NCBI GenBank assembly: GCA_015680685.1
Contig: MNCI01007652.1
Span: forward strand, 129,851-193,850
Direction of reading: 5' to 3'
Length of the DNA: 64,000 nt
Source of the DNA: Gnetum montanum
Taxonomy: Eukaryota; Streptophyta; Gnetopsida; Gnetales; Gnetaceae
Made by a program: the position numbers and the translations under genes. The notes beneath the pieces were generated by a model that ran no database searches, was not told the DNA's origin, and saw nothing but the letters and a program-made list of their open reading frames with translations. Below, piece after piece: positions 12,041 to 23,949 of this stretch. The first letter of the stretch is position 1. Each line of letters starts with the position of its first letter.

Positions 12041-12335
12041 ACCATGTTTACTGCAGTGTAGCATCCATGTCTACTACAGTGTAGCATCCATATCTACTAC
12101 AGTGTACCATCATGTCTACTACAGCGTAGCATCCTATCATGCTAAGTAGCGTAGCACCACATCTACTATAGCATTGCATCCATGTCTACTGCAGCATAGC
12201 ACCACATCTACTATAGCATAGCATCCATGTCTACTGTAGCGTAGCAACCATGCCTACTGTAGCATAGCACCATGTCTACTGTAGTGTAGCACCCTATCTA
12301 CTATAGTGTAGCACCCTATCCAGTGCTGTAGCCAG
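12041..12335. repeat. 23-bp minisatellite, about 12-13 copies
   Basis: Tandem units of about 23 bases built around CTACTACAGTGTAGCATCC with G/A and C/T variants (TACTGCAGCATAG, TACTATAGCATAG, TACTGTAGCGTAG). Each unit carries a near-palindrome CTAC...GTAG. Units with CCATGTC and CCACATC alternate in part of the array. A less regular continuation runs left to about 11945. It lies just upstream of a TATA-containing segment. Confidence 0.8.
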
Positions 12336-13400
12336 TGTTCCATGTCTCACACATAACATGGAATGAGCATGGTCCCACCCACTACACTTCCACGTGGCAC
12401 CTAATCCGCAGTTTGGGCTAACCCTAGCCCTATAAATACACCTGTTCCCTCTTTTGAAAAAGGATGTGAGAAGGGTTGGCATTCATTTCTGATCAAGAAG
12501 GTAGTTGGCACTTCCATTTGGCATTTGGCACTTTTGGATCTTTGCACTTATCTTCATGGGCGAATGAGACCTAGAGCACACTACATTGCTAGAGAGGCAT
12601 AGCTACACCACACAGTACATTGCAGCCCCATTGTAGCCCTATGGAACATCACATAGTATACCATGGCTACCAACCTAGCAAGCACAATCCAATACAGTGA
12701 GCATTAGACTTCACATCCTAACACCACCAAGGCTATGAGTGCACTCCCACTGTGCCTATTGTACACTATGTATACCTTTGTGAATCAACTATGCCCCCTC
12801 TTTTGGGGCGGTGCATATTCTTACTCAAACTCTCTTTTTGTCTTATTATAGCATTTACTTTACATTATCAAGTGTTTGATCATGTCTACTATCCTGGTTA
12901 TGTGCTTTGATATGTTTCTACTGTTACGCATCCCACGTTTTCTTTCATTTCAACCATCACATGTTACATTTCAAATTTACCACTCGCAAAAGGTTATTTG
13001 ACACCTTGTAAGTCCCTATCTAATTGACGAGATCATTTAGGGCACCCTATTTCAATTTTCTCCAACACAACCCTCACACAGATTCAAGGTTAGATTGTAT
13101 GCCCGATAACCTCTTGGTGTTCCAACCACTGATGTTTTCGAATGTCACAGTAACTTGTAAATTTAGTTGTTGAATTTTATGTGAGAATGTTGATACTATT
13201 CTTGTCATTTTTTATCAATTTTTGAATTATTTTTTATGGTTATGTAATGTTGTAATGGTTATCTTTTTGTGGTGCAAGGGCTTCTTGAAATCAGTTCTTA
13301 TGATCATTAAGCTGGTTGGACTCTTGTGATGTGTTAGCATTCCAAGACCCAATAGTTTTCTTGCTAATATGGTCTTGAATTGTGGATCCCCTTGGTTTAG
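12336..13400 (+). promoter_or_regulatory. Promoter-like segment with TATA box
   Basis: CCCTATAAATACA places a plant-type TATA box at 12431-12438. The stretch around it is less A/T-rich than its surroundings and has the look of an LTR or a promoter plus leader. No second copy was found in the window and no primer-binding site follows, so I cannot call it an LTR. It sits about 1.4 kb upstream of the first exon-like block of the multi-exon relic and could be its promoter, or an unrelated LTR remnant. Confidence 0.35.
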
Positions 13401-13819
13401 GCTTGGGGCCAAAGAGTTTTTTGCCTTCTTACTTAATCAATTTAGTGTGATTTTATGGTCACACTTGGCCTTCAACACCACAATCATTATTACAAAGACT
13501 TTGCTACCCTAGTCGACTAACCTCATCATCAAATTTATCATGGACGTCCCTATCACTTGTGTGGAGGGTGATCATCATGATGGCATGTACACTATAGGCA
13601 CATGCAAGTTATCCCATATTTGGGAAATTCCTAAGCTTATTTAGTATAATGCCAACAACATGTTAATGATAGGTCACCATGTTAGAATTTTGTTCCAAAA
13701 GCCTCAGGCACATTCTATCATTTGCAAGTGTAATACTATCCTAAGTTTTGTTCATCTTTATTTTTTATTAGGATACTTGATTATAATAAGTTTAGTTTAT
13801 ATGCTATAGGTATAGGGTA

Positions 13820-15960
13820 GACAATTATGGATTTATCAAGAGTGATCATGTCTTACACTTAGCACATATTACCTTGGAGGTTTTTGCTCAAGGTACATCT
13901 ATGAGGCTTACAATGTTCAAGTAGCTAAAAGATGATTTTAGTAGATACACATCTTGCTACTCCCAAGCCTACTATAGGTGTGTGGTCAACAAGATTGCTC
14001 ATGCTTAGTGGGACATTCCATTATTAGGCACTCATGCACTTGCAACCTTTAGGATCCCAACATTGCTTCAACCAAGTAATCAACTTAAAGATGCTCATAT
14101 TTCAATTTTTTAGTTATTGTTATCAATGTTCCCTAATTGTGTTATTTTTCTAGTTACTTAGAATAAATTTTCCAATTGGTTTTGACTTTATAGTTATGAG
14201 TCCAATGTAACATTTTATTAATGTTTATTATTTGTTTAATTTTTTTTTATTTTACACATTTATTTGATCTTATGCAATGTGCTTGTTCTTGAAGGCTAAC
14301 TAGTTTTGCATGTTATATTGTAGAGCCTATGCAAAAATCTATTGTTGCTATGATCAGTTTAGGATATGTGGAGGAGAAACTTATCCTTAAGTGGAATGAA
14401 GTAGACTTAGCACAAGAGTGGATGGTTAGTAGAGCACCTAGAGAGATCTAGAAAAAGATTACCAATGTATGTTTTCTTAGTCTTTTTATGGTTCCAAGCC
14501 CATCCATGCCTATAGTAGAGATGGTGAATATCATTGACTTGTTTAAGAAAAGAGTTAAGAAATTCATCTCTCATGTCCACAGTGTACTTGTCACATTCAT
14601 TGTTAATGAATCTACATTTAGCGGCCTCTTTAGCATACCTTACAATGGCATAAAATCTTCCACAAAGGTAGGCAAAGAGGTGAGTCACATGGAAGAGGTG
14701 AAAGAATGGCTAAACACTTATCATGGTAGGAATGGTTTGTCTCTAGACCAATGCCAGGTTGTAGAGGCTAACGAGATGTATTCATTATTTTTTTTAGGCA
14801 TTTCCCATGTTACTATTATAGAAAAAGATCCTTGGCATTTGACAAGCTTGGACCATGAAGAAGATCCTCACTAAGGATGCTCAATTCAACTAGGTTCCTC
14901 ACTTGGTCTTTGGGATATAGGATGAGATCCTAAAATTATGAAACAACCTTGAGATGATATGCCATATGCATCTTTAATTTTTTGTAGCATATCTATGTTT
15001 GTGGAATTTCTAGTGGTTAAGAAGAATAAAAAATGGATAAGTCTTGATCCATCCCAATTTTCTAAACCTTGGGTAAAACACATTATTCTAGCCACAAGTT
15101 TAGAACCCACTAGTGGAAGAGGATATTAGGGAGTTTATGTTTGTTACCACTAAAATATTTAGTGGTGTACATTATCCTTCACCTAATAGCATGGGGGAAA
15201 AACTCCATATTTCCTATAGGAATGCCAAAAAGGCCAAGGAGTTACATGTAGAGGATGATGGTGCAACCAAAGCAAAGTTGAAGTAGCCACTAGTTAAGGA
15301 GATAGTTATTGTTTTAGAGTAGCTGGAAAAGAAGAGAATTTCCCCTAGGATTCACTTGGCACACCACTCTATATAAGGTATGTTTTAGTTACATTTTTTT
15401 ATGTTATTTTGTATATTTTTATGTTATGTTGTATGCATATTTATATTACTATATTAGTTTTAGGCAAAATTGCTAACTTGTTCAACATTTTGCCTTTGCC
15501 ATTCTTGTAGGTAAAGCTTAAGAACTTGTAGCCTAGGTCTCCATAGAGGTAGAGTGAAAATGACAAGAGGAGGAGGGACTAAGTTAACAAGAGGGGATAG
15601 AACCAATGCCTAATGAAGAATTAGAGGCCTTGGATGCCATATTTAGAGACTCAACATTTGATGATGAGCCTTACATTGACATCTCCCATGGTCTTCCAGG
15701 TATTTATAAATTTTATTTTTATGTGTTTCCTCCTATAGTTTTACATTGGAATTGGTTTTAATTTTAAATTAATGATTATACTTTTTGTAGTGGCTAAACC
15801 CCTTCCCAAAGCATCAACCTCTACATTTTATATGAAACCATAGGTGGAGGTACTTAAGAAGATCTAGTTCATGCATGATATGATTGAACACATGGTTAAT
15901 TGGTTGCAATAGATTACTCTCGATATTAGTAAGAAAAATAGCATCTTTGCCTAATTTGTT
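13820..15960 (+). pseudogene. Unknown multi-exon gene relic, 5' part
   Basis: I do not recognise the product. Exon-like blocks: about 13820-14090 (reads VLHLAHITLEVFAQGTSMRL and WDIPLLGTHALATFRIP, with stops), 14326-15377, 15511-15699 and 15791-15950. The second block includes an open stretch to 14874 (MVNIIDLFKKRVKKFISHV, VKEWLNTYHGRNGLSLDQC) and a lysine-rich part (RNAKKAKELHVEDDG). Splice-like borders are seen: TTATATTGTAG before 14326, ATAAG|GTATGT at 15378, TTCTTGTAG at 15510, CCAG|GTATTT at 15700 and TTTTTGTAG at 15790. Joining 15699 to 15791 keeps one frame: DDEPYIDISHGLP continues as VAKPLPKASTSTFY. Later in-frame stops mostly sit at apparent Gln codons. The LTR element at 16024 lies in the following intron. 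It could also be an old captured or element-borne gene. Confidence 0.45.
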
Positions 15961-16018
15961 TTGTTGTTTATGTATATATATTTTTATTTATTTTGTTTTA
16001 TGGATTTTTTTGAGTTTT

Positions 16019-16023
16019 ATGGT
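16019..16023. repeat. Target site duplication ATGGT (left)
   Basis: Five bases directly left of the LTR at 16024, identical to 21991-21995 directly right of the other LTR. This fixes the ends of the inserted element. Confidence 0.9.
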
Positions 16024-16849
16024 TTATGAATCATGGTTTGTCAAGTGCTGATATTGGACCCTTATTAACTAGGTGCTAATATCGGACCCCTCCCTAATAT
16101 CTGATCTATGATATCATGGTTCCTATGTGAGCCTATAAATACACAATTGGGTGCACAAGAAAGTCATGGGAGTTAGTGTTAGAGTAGGATCTTTTTGTCA
16201 TTTTTCTCTCTCAACCCTTTCCCTAGTGCATGCCCATAGTGTGATGATTGTAATTGTATAAAACCTTTATTCAAGTGTGATGTAGTTGGACATGCACATG
16301 ACTTGTAATAAAGATTAATATTACTTCATCATTGCAGCATTCACTTAATTTTAATTGTTATTTATTTCTTTTGTAATTAATATTTCTCTACCCTCATCTC
16401 CTACCCCTATTAGTAAATGTAGAATGAGTACAACTTAATCACAAGCATTTAAGTATGACTACTTGGTATCCTAGTAGCATACCTAGGACATGTGCTTGGT
16501 GATCCCAATGGTAGTACATGATGTCCAAGATGTGTATGGATGATTAAGGATGGATGCTCATTGTACTTAGGCTAGCTTAAACTCTCTTCACCCTTTCCCT
16601 CTTAGTTAAAACAAAGTTACTTTCCATTGCTTGTAGGGGTAGCAATAGTCAAGGACCACATCATACACCTCACTCTATACTAAACCATACATGATAAAGT
16701 AAATACTAGTCTAGGTGGAAATATAGTAAACTATAATCAACAAGTAACTATTTAGATACAACAACTGGCCCATCTACAGAGTTCAACCAGATCATGCATG
16801 AACACTCATATTCGTATGGTTGAGTGTAGGGGTACCTTGCCACTCATCA
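16024..16849 (+). repeat. 5' LTR (family TGATGA...TCATCA), copy A
   Basis: 826 bases. Begins TTATGA (TGATGA in other copies) and ends TCATCA. It has a TATA box (TATAAATA at 16134-16141) and a poly(A) signal AATAAAG near 16307. It matches 21033-21990 over its whole length, at roughly 85-90% identity where compared by eye. The U3 part has only two or three GATATCGGACCC-like units, fewer than copy B. Confidence 0.88.
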
Positions 16850-16850
16850 T

Positions 16851-16868
16851 TGGCGCCATTGCCAGGGA
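16851..16868 (+). other. Primer-binding site, tRNA-Asp type
   Basis: TGGCGCCATTGCCAGGGA starts one base after the 5' LTR. It is complementary to the 3' end of plant tRNA-Asp (TGGCGCCGTTGCCGGGGA) except for two G-to-A changes. Athila elements are known to use this primer. Confidence 0.88.
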
Positions 16869-16968
16869 TGGTGTTAGTTATTTAGATTAGTTACATCATT
16901 CAATATTGCTATAACAAAGCCTTGATGATATACCTTTTATAAAGAAAGTAATTGTAAATAAGTCACAC

Positions 16969-18120
16969 ATGAATTCACAACAATGTCTCTCTCACAAGAC
17001 TATAATAATGCAACAACTAGTAAGGCAATTCATTGGAGAACCAACGAATTACATGATGATGAAGATGAAGTTTGAAGTACTCAATCTTATGCAAGGGTCT
17101 CCTATGTACATAAACAAAGACAACATCATCCCAACTCATAAATTATTAACATACCTGGTGATGATGAACCCTTGCTAGCCAATAAGAGCCTAATGTATAT
17201 ACAAGAGGCTATTCAAATATCCCATAGGGATCATAAAGAAAGTCATCTACCCAAGCTTGATTTAAACAACTTTTCAAAAATTTTAGGAGGCTATGATTTA
17301 GATCCACAACATCATTTACAAACCTTCCATGATTCCTATGTATGGAACAATATTGATAATGGGTGGTGAAAACTTAAGCTCTTTCCTACCATACACATTG
17401 GCCAAGCAAAAGTATGGTATAGGTCCTTAAGACCAAAATCAATTTGACATTGGCTAATAATCATAGAACTCTTCAATGAAAGATATCAAATCTATGAAAG
17501 AGTATTAGCCTTGAAGAAAAAAATCCAAGAGTGGAAACAAGTGCAACATGAACCCTTGAACATGGCCTTAGAAAGATATTATGCATTGTTAAACAACTAC
17601 CCAAGCCATGGATTCTTTGAGGAAAGGCTAATGTACCACATCATAGATGGGCTCCATAATGAGACAAGGAAAACCCTAGGGATGTATGCCCAAGGTCAAC
17701 TATATGAGCTACGAACCCACCAATTCCAAGGGCTTATTAAGCAAGTAGCAAAAGAAGAAGAAGAAATGGCTAAATGGGAGAATGTTGAAAGCTCTCAATG
17801 GGACCAAAATCTTGAATTAGCAAAGGTCCATGATCATAAAGAGGAGAAATCAACTCACCTCAAAGAGGTGGAATCATCTTTGCCAATACTACAATCACTA
17901 GATGAAACTGAGGCAAATATCAATAAGATGATAGAATGGATGCATGAAAAATGTGGAGAATACACCAACACTATTAGAGGTAGAACCATGATGAACCAAG
18001 AAGTAGTACAAAACACACTTAGACAATTGAAAAGAATGGTTGAAGAGAATAAGAAGGCAACTACTAATCATACATCTCAATGTAACATTTGCCTATAAGA
18101 TCACCCCAAAGGTCAATGCC
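16969..18120 (+). pseudogene. gag: Athila-like gag
   Basis: Gag forms the capsid particle of the element and binds its RNA. Pieces in order: 17172-17369 (LPKLDLNNFSKILGGYDLDP, HHLQTFHDSY), then LKLFPTIHIGQAKVWYRSL after a stop, matching the 'LRLFPFSLKDKAKEWL' core of plant gag. The open stretch 17511-18098 (195 residues) has ERYYALLNNYPSHGF and LMYHIIDGLHNETR, matching Athila 'FNALLRNCPHHG...LVQIFYNGLD'. It ends in CNICL-stop-DHPKGQC (18081-18119), the Cx2Cx3Hx4C zinc knuckle of Athila gag with a stop inside. Several stops and frame changes make it non-functional. There is no protease after it. Confidence 0.82.
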
Positions 18121-18548
18121 CAATCATGTCACATTTACATGAGCATTGGGGGAGAATGCTACATCCAAAGTTCGTACAAAAATATTGTGTTCAATCACAA
18201 TGGAAAAGATCCCAATCATGCAGGAGGACACCCTCAAACAGGTCACATCCTTCATATCATCCAAACCCAAGTGCTTATCAGGTTCAGCATCTTGTTTCTC
18301 CAACCAGATCAACATATTCTATCTTACCACATTGTTATTATTCTCCTAAGTACTATCAGCCTACATCATTTTCAATAAGATCACCACATTATGTGCCTTA
18401 CACTTCTCTTCACCCTCAATATTCTCATCCTTCACCTCCTTCTATATTGCCACCAGTTGTTCTAGAAGGTTTTGCACCACAACACCAACCCACGAATGTC
18501 ACTTGTGCTGCTACTATCAATAGCAGTGGAGGTCCTCCACAACACTAG
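18120..18548 (+). pseudogene. Pro/Tyr/Ser-rich tail after gag
   Basis: A 140-residue open frame (18126-18548) rich in Pro, Tyr, Ser and His (YHPNPSAYQ, SPPSILPPVV) follows the zinc knuckle. It is probably the decayed gag C-terminal tail rather than a separate gene. It overlaps shorter ORFs in other frames that show no family features. Confidence 0.4.
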
Positions 18549-21019
18549 AAGCATCCTTTCTTTAGACATGACCATAGGAAAGGACTACATAGTTCTGAGA
18601 CCACTACATCCTCCCACTTAACACAAGTTCAACACTGTGGTGCATCCTTCTCCTTGAATCCAATGCCTCATGTTACCTTATCAAGGCCACCAATCAAAAC
18701 TCTAACAACTATATAGCCCAATGAATATAGCCACATAGGAAGACATATCGATTCTTGCATACCATCTTATGGTCAAGGGTGCCATAGTGGGTCAACTTTA
18801 TATCAATAAAAATCATCTTCTAAGTTGCCCCACTATGTGAACTTTAATATAGTGTGTGCACCCCAATTTGGGTACATTCCAACCACAACATCAAAAGACA
18901 CCTAGTGGTTTGGATATGACCAAGTCCCAATATTTCTGAAATGCATGGATCGAACCCTTCCATTTATTAATTCTTACTATGATCAAAAGTTTAGTTATGG
19001 GGTATATCCCCCATTTTAAAAAATAGAATTAATAAATGTTTTTCATTTTCTTTAATTTTACAATTTTTTTTCTAGTTTTTCATCTTTCAATTTATTGTTT
19101 TATCTTTTTATCTTTTTATATTTTTATGAGTAATTCCATCTATGAATAAATCACTCATGTGACTCATTGGTTGAGGTGTTGTTCTTTGCTATCAAGTCTC
19201 GAGCAACTAATTATTTGGACAGTGAGTCCATCACATCCACCGAACCATTCTATTAATAAGAAGTTCTACTCTGGGTATGATGATATTCTTAACATCATTA
19301 AAACTTAAAATGATTTTGTGCTCATTATACCCAGAGCAAAAGAGGATGGACCAAGAGGGAATGGCCAGGGTGTGACATCAAGGGAACGTGTGGAATCTCT
19401 TTGGTGACATCTGTAGGAGTTACCATGTAGCTTGTGTGTACTAAGATCCTTGTAGATCTAATGAAAAATGGAAGTTAGAGTATTAAAGGCACCCAATAAA
19501 GAAACCCAATGCTATTCTAGGGGCATTTCACTAGAAAGACCTGCACCCATGCCTGAAGGTAGGTGGCTTCTCTAGATTATGCATCAAGAAGAAAAGAGAG
19601 AGAGAAGAGAAAGTGTGCCAAAGTGGCAAACAAAAACAATGTGCTACAAATAAATTCCAAATCACTCATCCCTTGAACAAAACGTCAAGTGATCATATGC
19701 CTTGCTATCATAATGCTCTTATGGTTGTCCATCATTGAATGAACCAATGCGATGTCACTGATTAGAGGATAGACTTTGTCTTGATTTTGGAGCGACGAGC
19801 TAATGACACATTAATCATGACCTAAACTCAAGATTCACTGTACCCTGAGTTAGTTACCTCATTTCCCAATCTTTGCAATCCCTTCTACGATTCATCCCAT
19901 CTTGCTATTCAAGAATTTTTGACTTGTGTCTTGTGTGGCTTTCAATTCATACATCATCGCGGTGGTATCTAAAATGTGTGTGTTTCATTGCATAAATATA
20001 TATTACATTTAACCCTTCTAGTGCCTATGAAAATTTTTAGGTGTGGTTACGCAAGGGCATTATAGGTTGGAATCTACTTTGGGGAGGACCCACTTGTGTG
20101 ACTTTTGTAATTTGTACTTGTTGCACACCACCACATCATTTTATACCCTTCAAGCACTTCATTGCCAAATCTTTTCTTTCCTTTGTCATCATTTTATCAA
20201 ATGTTCCTCAAAACGATTACATGTCTTTTGATGTGTCACCTAAACAAACTAGGTTTAACATTAAACTTTTAGGGAAACTTCCTTGAAAAACTTTCTAACT
20301 CTAAAATCATACTAAACAAAGAATTCAAAAATTACTAAAGGCAATAAATAAACTATAAAATAATTAAAATTATTTCAATAACCTTACTAACAATTGATCT
20401 TTTTGTGATTATAGATGGCCCCTAAAATAGGACAACAAGGAGGACCTTCTCAAGGTGCAACTAAATGCCTAGGGGGAGGCAAAAGCCAAGGACCTCATGT
20501 AGAACATGTGGAGTAGGAGGCATAATCATTTAGCATCCATCAAGGAACTCTAGTCACTACACAATCTAGCTAACTAAAAGGTGGAGAGGTCAGGGGTTGA
20601 GCCTATGAAGAGGAACAATGGCTATTTTTGGCATGGCATGTCAAGGCCAATCAAGTGTTCCCACAGCTGATGTGTCCATGGGAAGTGCTGACTTCATCAA
20701 ACATTGGAACATTAGCATGGATAGCTCATAATCCTTGGATTGAAAAGGAGAAACGTGAAACACTTCTTCAATGGTATCAATCATAGAAGCTTGGCACATA
20801 GGACAAAGAAAAGGCACCCATGGAGGAACCACTACCTCCTAGAACCACATGAGTTTCAACAAAGTTTTGTGATTCTATGTCTATGTCCTAATTTTGTTTT
20901 GTTCAATCCCACACTGTAGCATGAATAATTCCTAGTTAGTCAATAATCCCATACCTATCCACTATGTAATCAATTGGACTTGTTCTCATTTTTTTTAACT
21001 CAAGGACAAGTTGTTATTT
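18549..21019 (+). other. Non-coding internal region of the pol-less element
   Basis: No pol domain was found. Patches resemble 41000-42200 in the sister element ('AGTGAGTCCA', 'TGTGACATCAAGG', 'ACCCATGC.TGAAGG', 'GGGGAGGACCCACT'), so this is the normal stretch after pol. Confidence 0.6.
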
Positions 21020-21032
21020 AGTCATGGGGGTA
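21020..21032 (+). other. Polypurine tract of the pol-less element
   Basis: AGTCATGGGGGTA directly before the 3' LTR start at 21033. The same block precedes the LTR at 42769, and its complement lies outside the LTR at 36798. Confidence 0.75.
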
Positions 21033-21990
21033 TGATGAATTGTGGTTTTTCAAGTGCTAATATTAGACCCTTGTTAACCAAGTGATGATATCGAACCCTT
21101 CTTATCTAGGTGGTAATATTGGACCCTTCTTATCACACCCCTATTATTAGACCCCTAATATCTGATGAGTCTCGATATTGGACCCCTAATATCAGACCCT
21201 TCATATCGGTTACACAATATCATAGCCTAGCTAGCAATATCAGATACACAATATCGTGGTTCTTGTGTGAGCCTATAAATACAAAATTGGGTGCATGGAA
21301 AAGATATGGGAAGTTAGTGTTAGAATAGGATCTTTTTCTTAGTTTTTCCTCTCAACCCTTTCCCTAGTGCATGCCCACAGTGTGATGATTGTAATTGTAC
21401 AGAACCTTTATTCGGTGCGATGTACTTGGACACACACATGATCAGTAATAAAGATTGAGATTAGTTCATCATTGTAGCATTCACTTAATTTTAATTGTTA
21501 TTTATTGCTTTTGTAATTCATATTTTTCTACCCTGATCTCCTACCCCTATTAGTAAATGTAGAATGAGTATGACTTAATCATGAGCATTTAAGTGTGACT
21601 ACTTGGTATCCCAATAGCATACCTAGGACATGTGCTTGGTAATCCCAGTGGTAGTACACAAGGTCCAAGATGTGTATGGATGATTAATGATGGATTCTCA
21701 TCATACTTAGGCTAGCATAGACTCTCTTCATCCTTTCCCTCTTAGTTAAAACAAAGTTACTTTCCATTGCCTGTAGGAGTAGCACTAGTCTAGGACCACA
21801 TCATACACCTAACTCTAGACTAAACCATACGTGATAAAGAAAATACTAGTCTAGGTGGGAAGACAACAAATTTCAATCAACAAGTAACTATCTAGATACC
21901 ACAACTAGCCCATCTACAAAGTTTGACCAGATCATGTATGAATTCTTGTATTCGTATGGTTAAGTGTAGGGGGTACCTCACCATTCATTA
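21033..21990 (+). repeat. 3' LTR, copy B, with expanded U3 repeats
   Basis: 958 bases, TGATGA to TTCATTA, with a TATA box at 21274-21281. It is about 130 bases longer than copy A, mainly because 21050-21260 holds many extra AATATCGGACCCCT / GATATC units. Confidence 0.88.
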
Positions 21991-21995
21991 ATGGT
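21991..21995. repeat. Target site duplication ATGGT (right)
   Basis: Identical to 16019-16023. Confidence 0.9.
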
Positions 21996-22044
21996 TGTAT
22001 GGCTTTATTTGTTTGAAGTTTTATTTTGGAATTTTTTTACAATA

Positions 22045-23048
22045 TCCAAAGGTTGGATGGGATCCAAAACATGATGTTAAGCTCGATGAGCTACCTAAGT
22101 TACCACTTGAAGTGGAAAATGTTCCACAAAGGCTATATGAGAATGCCAATAAATGTGCTCTCATGTGCTAAGACTTCATGGGATATTCAATGTTCTAATG
22201 AATTCCTTTAGAAAAGAGTTGTAGCATTGGAAGAAAAAACCAAATGATACACTAAGGAGATAAAATATCTTAAGGATTGTGAGAAGTTTGTGGAGGCTCA
22301 TGTAGCTGATAGAGACTTCTTATGTACTAAGAAGATAGAATGGTCTTGCCATCCATGATAAGGTTGCCCTAGTTAGAAGCCATATCAAACAAAATATTTA
22401 GATGGACCTATTGATACACAAGATTAAAGACTAGCAAGACTATTATGCTTAGGTCATTGAGTTGGGAAAGTTGCAAAAGGATCATAAGCACGAGTACAAG
22501 GTTGAGAAAGAAAGTTATTATAACTGGTAGTAGGAGGAGGCTATCAAGAACCACAAGCTAGAGATGTTCATGTACGGGATCAATGAAGAGGAGGCCATCA
22601 ATTTATTCGAAGGCTCTTTGGTTATGTCTAAATGCTGTACCCCTCATATTACTATTGCTTTAAGGAAGGCAACCACTGCTACCCTTTTGCAAGAGCCACC
22701 ATCATGAAAAAATATCAAGAGGATGAACATCATGACTGATATGAATCTTGGAGTATAAGATTGGATGAACATTAATGAAGAATAAATTCTTTGATGTTTA
22801 GAGGTTGGTTTTCAAAACTTTTCTCTAGAAGACCTCACACTAGAGCCTTCACAAGTTTATGTTTTGTTTTAAGTTTTTATTTTAATATATTTTAATTTAT
22901 TTATAGTTTAGTTTTTAGTTATTTTGATTACCAACTAAATTCTTGTTTTATGTTTTTGTTGTGATGTAGGCACCAAGTGATGGTAATAGCCCTAGTAGCC
23001 ATGATGAAGATGATGCTCCTCCTCCTCCTCTAGCAGTTTTTCCTTAGT
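22045..23048 (+). pseudogene. Unknown multi-exon gene relic, 3' part
   Basis: Continues the broken gene after the LTR element. From 22045 one frame reads YPKVGWDPKHDVKLDELPK and ENVPQRLYENANKCA. Next comes a coiled-coil-like, Lys/Glu-rich stretch (KEIKYLKDCEKFVEAHVADR, ELGKLQKDHKHEYKVEKE) and NEEEAINLFEGSLVM, crossing stops and at least two frame changes. Near 22800-22860 it reads VGFQNFSLEDLTLEPSQVY. Then comes an intron-like T-rich gap ending GTGATGTAG at 22969. The last exon encodes APSDGNSPSSHDEDDAPPPP and a stop near 23048. The acidic, proline-rich end and coiled coil suggest a structural or nuclear protein, but no family could be named. Linkage to 13820-15960 is inferred from order, strand and the TSD-flanked insertion. 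Confidence 0.4.
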
Positions 23049-23949
23049 CCTACTAGTTTTATCATGTTTTTAACCATTTTTAGTTATGATGTTGATTATT
23101 ATTATTTTTTATTTTCTATTCATTTGGAACTATGAGATATTTTTTTGTTATTTATTTTAGTGTTGCATAGTGTAACCATGGCTTTTGAACTTATCTATTT
23201 TTATTTATATCATAATGGTTATTAAAATTTTATTCTTTTTTGTTACACAGTGTGACTATGGCTATTAGGTTTGGATACTTGGCTATAATATTTTTAATTT
23301 TTTCATATGTTTTAGCACTTTTAGTTTAATGTATTTCATGTGTTCACATTTCATTCATGTTATAAGGCTACATTGGTTAACACAAGATTATAAGAAAACA
23401 ATTGGTAAAGCATAAAAATTAGGCAATCAAGCAAAACAATTGTAAAGAATATAATATAATGTCCATAGAAAAGATAAAGAAGAAAAAAGTTGTAAATACA
23501 TTGCTAGTTTAAGGCCTTGGTGGGCCATCAATTTAAGGCCTTGATGGGCCATAGAAAAAATATTATAAGTTTTTTGTGTTTTAAAATTTTTATATTTTTT
23601 AAAATTGTTATGGTATTTTTATGTTTTAAAAGTTAAAGCATAAAAGAAAAAGGTAAACCATAAATAAGAATAAGTTCTAAACTGTGTTAAAATAAGGAAA
23701 AATATGGTAAAGAAAATTGATGTGAGTAAATAACATTTAAACTAGGCTAAGAAAGTGAAAGAAAGGGTTACATGGTTATTAGCATAGGGGTAAGCAAGTA
23801 GGGAACATACATCAATCATGCAACTATTTTCTAATCTATTAAATATTAGGAAAGGTGTAGGGTCTCCTTGCACAATCTTGCACTCCTTATTTCCCTCACT
23901 AACTATGTTGAATAGGAGCTCTTCCATGATGCATCCATGGTTTGATTGT
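23049..23949. other. A/T-rich spacer with a 24-bp duplication
   Basis: No gene. A short tandem duplication of TTTAAGGCCTTGGTGGGCCA (with its variant TTGATGGGCCA) lies at about 23508-23553. The left edge of the minus-strand gag-protease relic is probably near 23950. Confidence 0.4.

Larger units (their letters stand above)
16024..21990 (+). mobile_element. Athila-like LTR element lacking pol, with TSD
   Basis: A complete insertion of 5,967 bases: LTR, primer-binding site, gag, long non-coding region, PPT, LTR, bounded by ATGGT. The primer site and gag point to Athila-type Ty3/gypsy. No protease, RT, RNase H or integrase is seen between gag (ends about 18120) and the PPT (21020). Segments of 19190-20290 match the post-pol region of the sister element at 41000-42200, for example 'GTGACATCAAGGG' and 'GGACCCACT', so pol was probably deleted. 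It depends on other elements for movement. It lies inside an intron of the multi-exon relic, and is therefore younger than it. Confidence 0.88.

Noticed and set aside
12041-12335. CRISPR-like array
   Set aside because: Units are contiguous 23-base tandem repeats with no unique spacers, and the DNA is plant nuclear.
14407-14688. 93-residue minus-strand ORF (MTHLFAYLCGRFYAIVRYAK)
   Set aside because: Opposite the longer plus-strand exon-like block 14488-14874, which is supported by splice borders.
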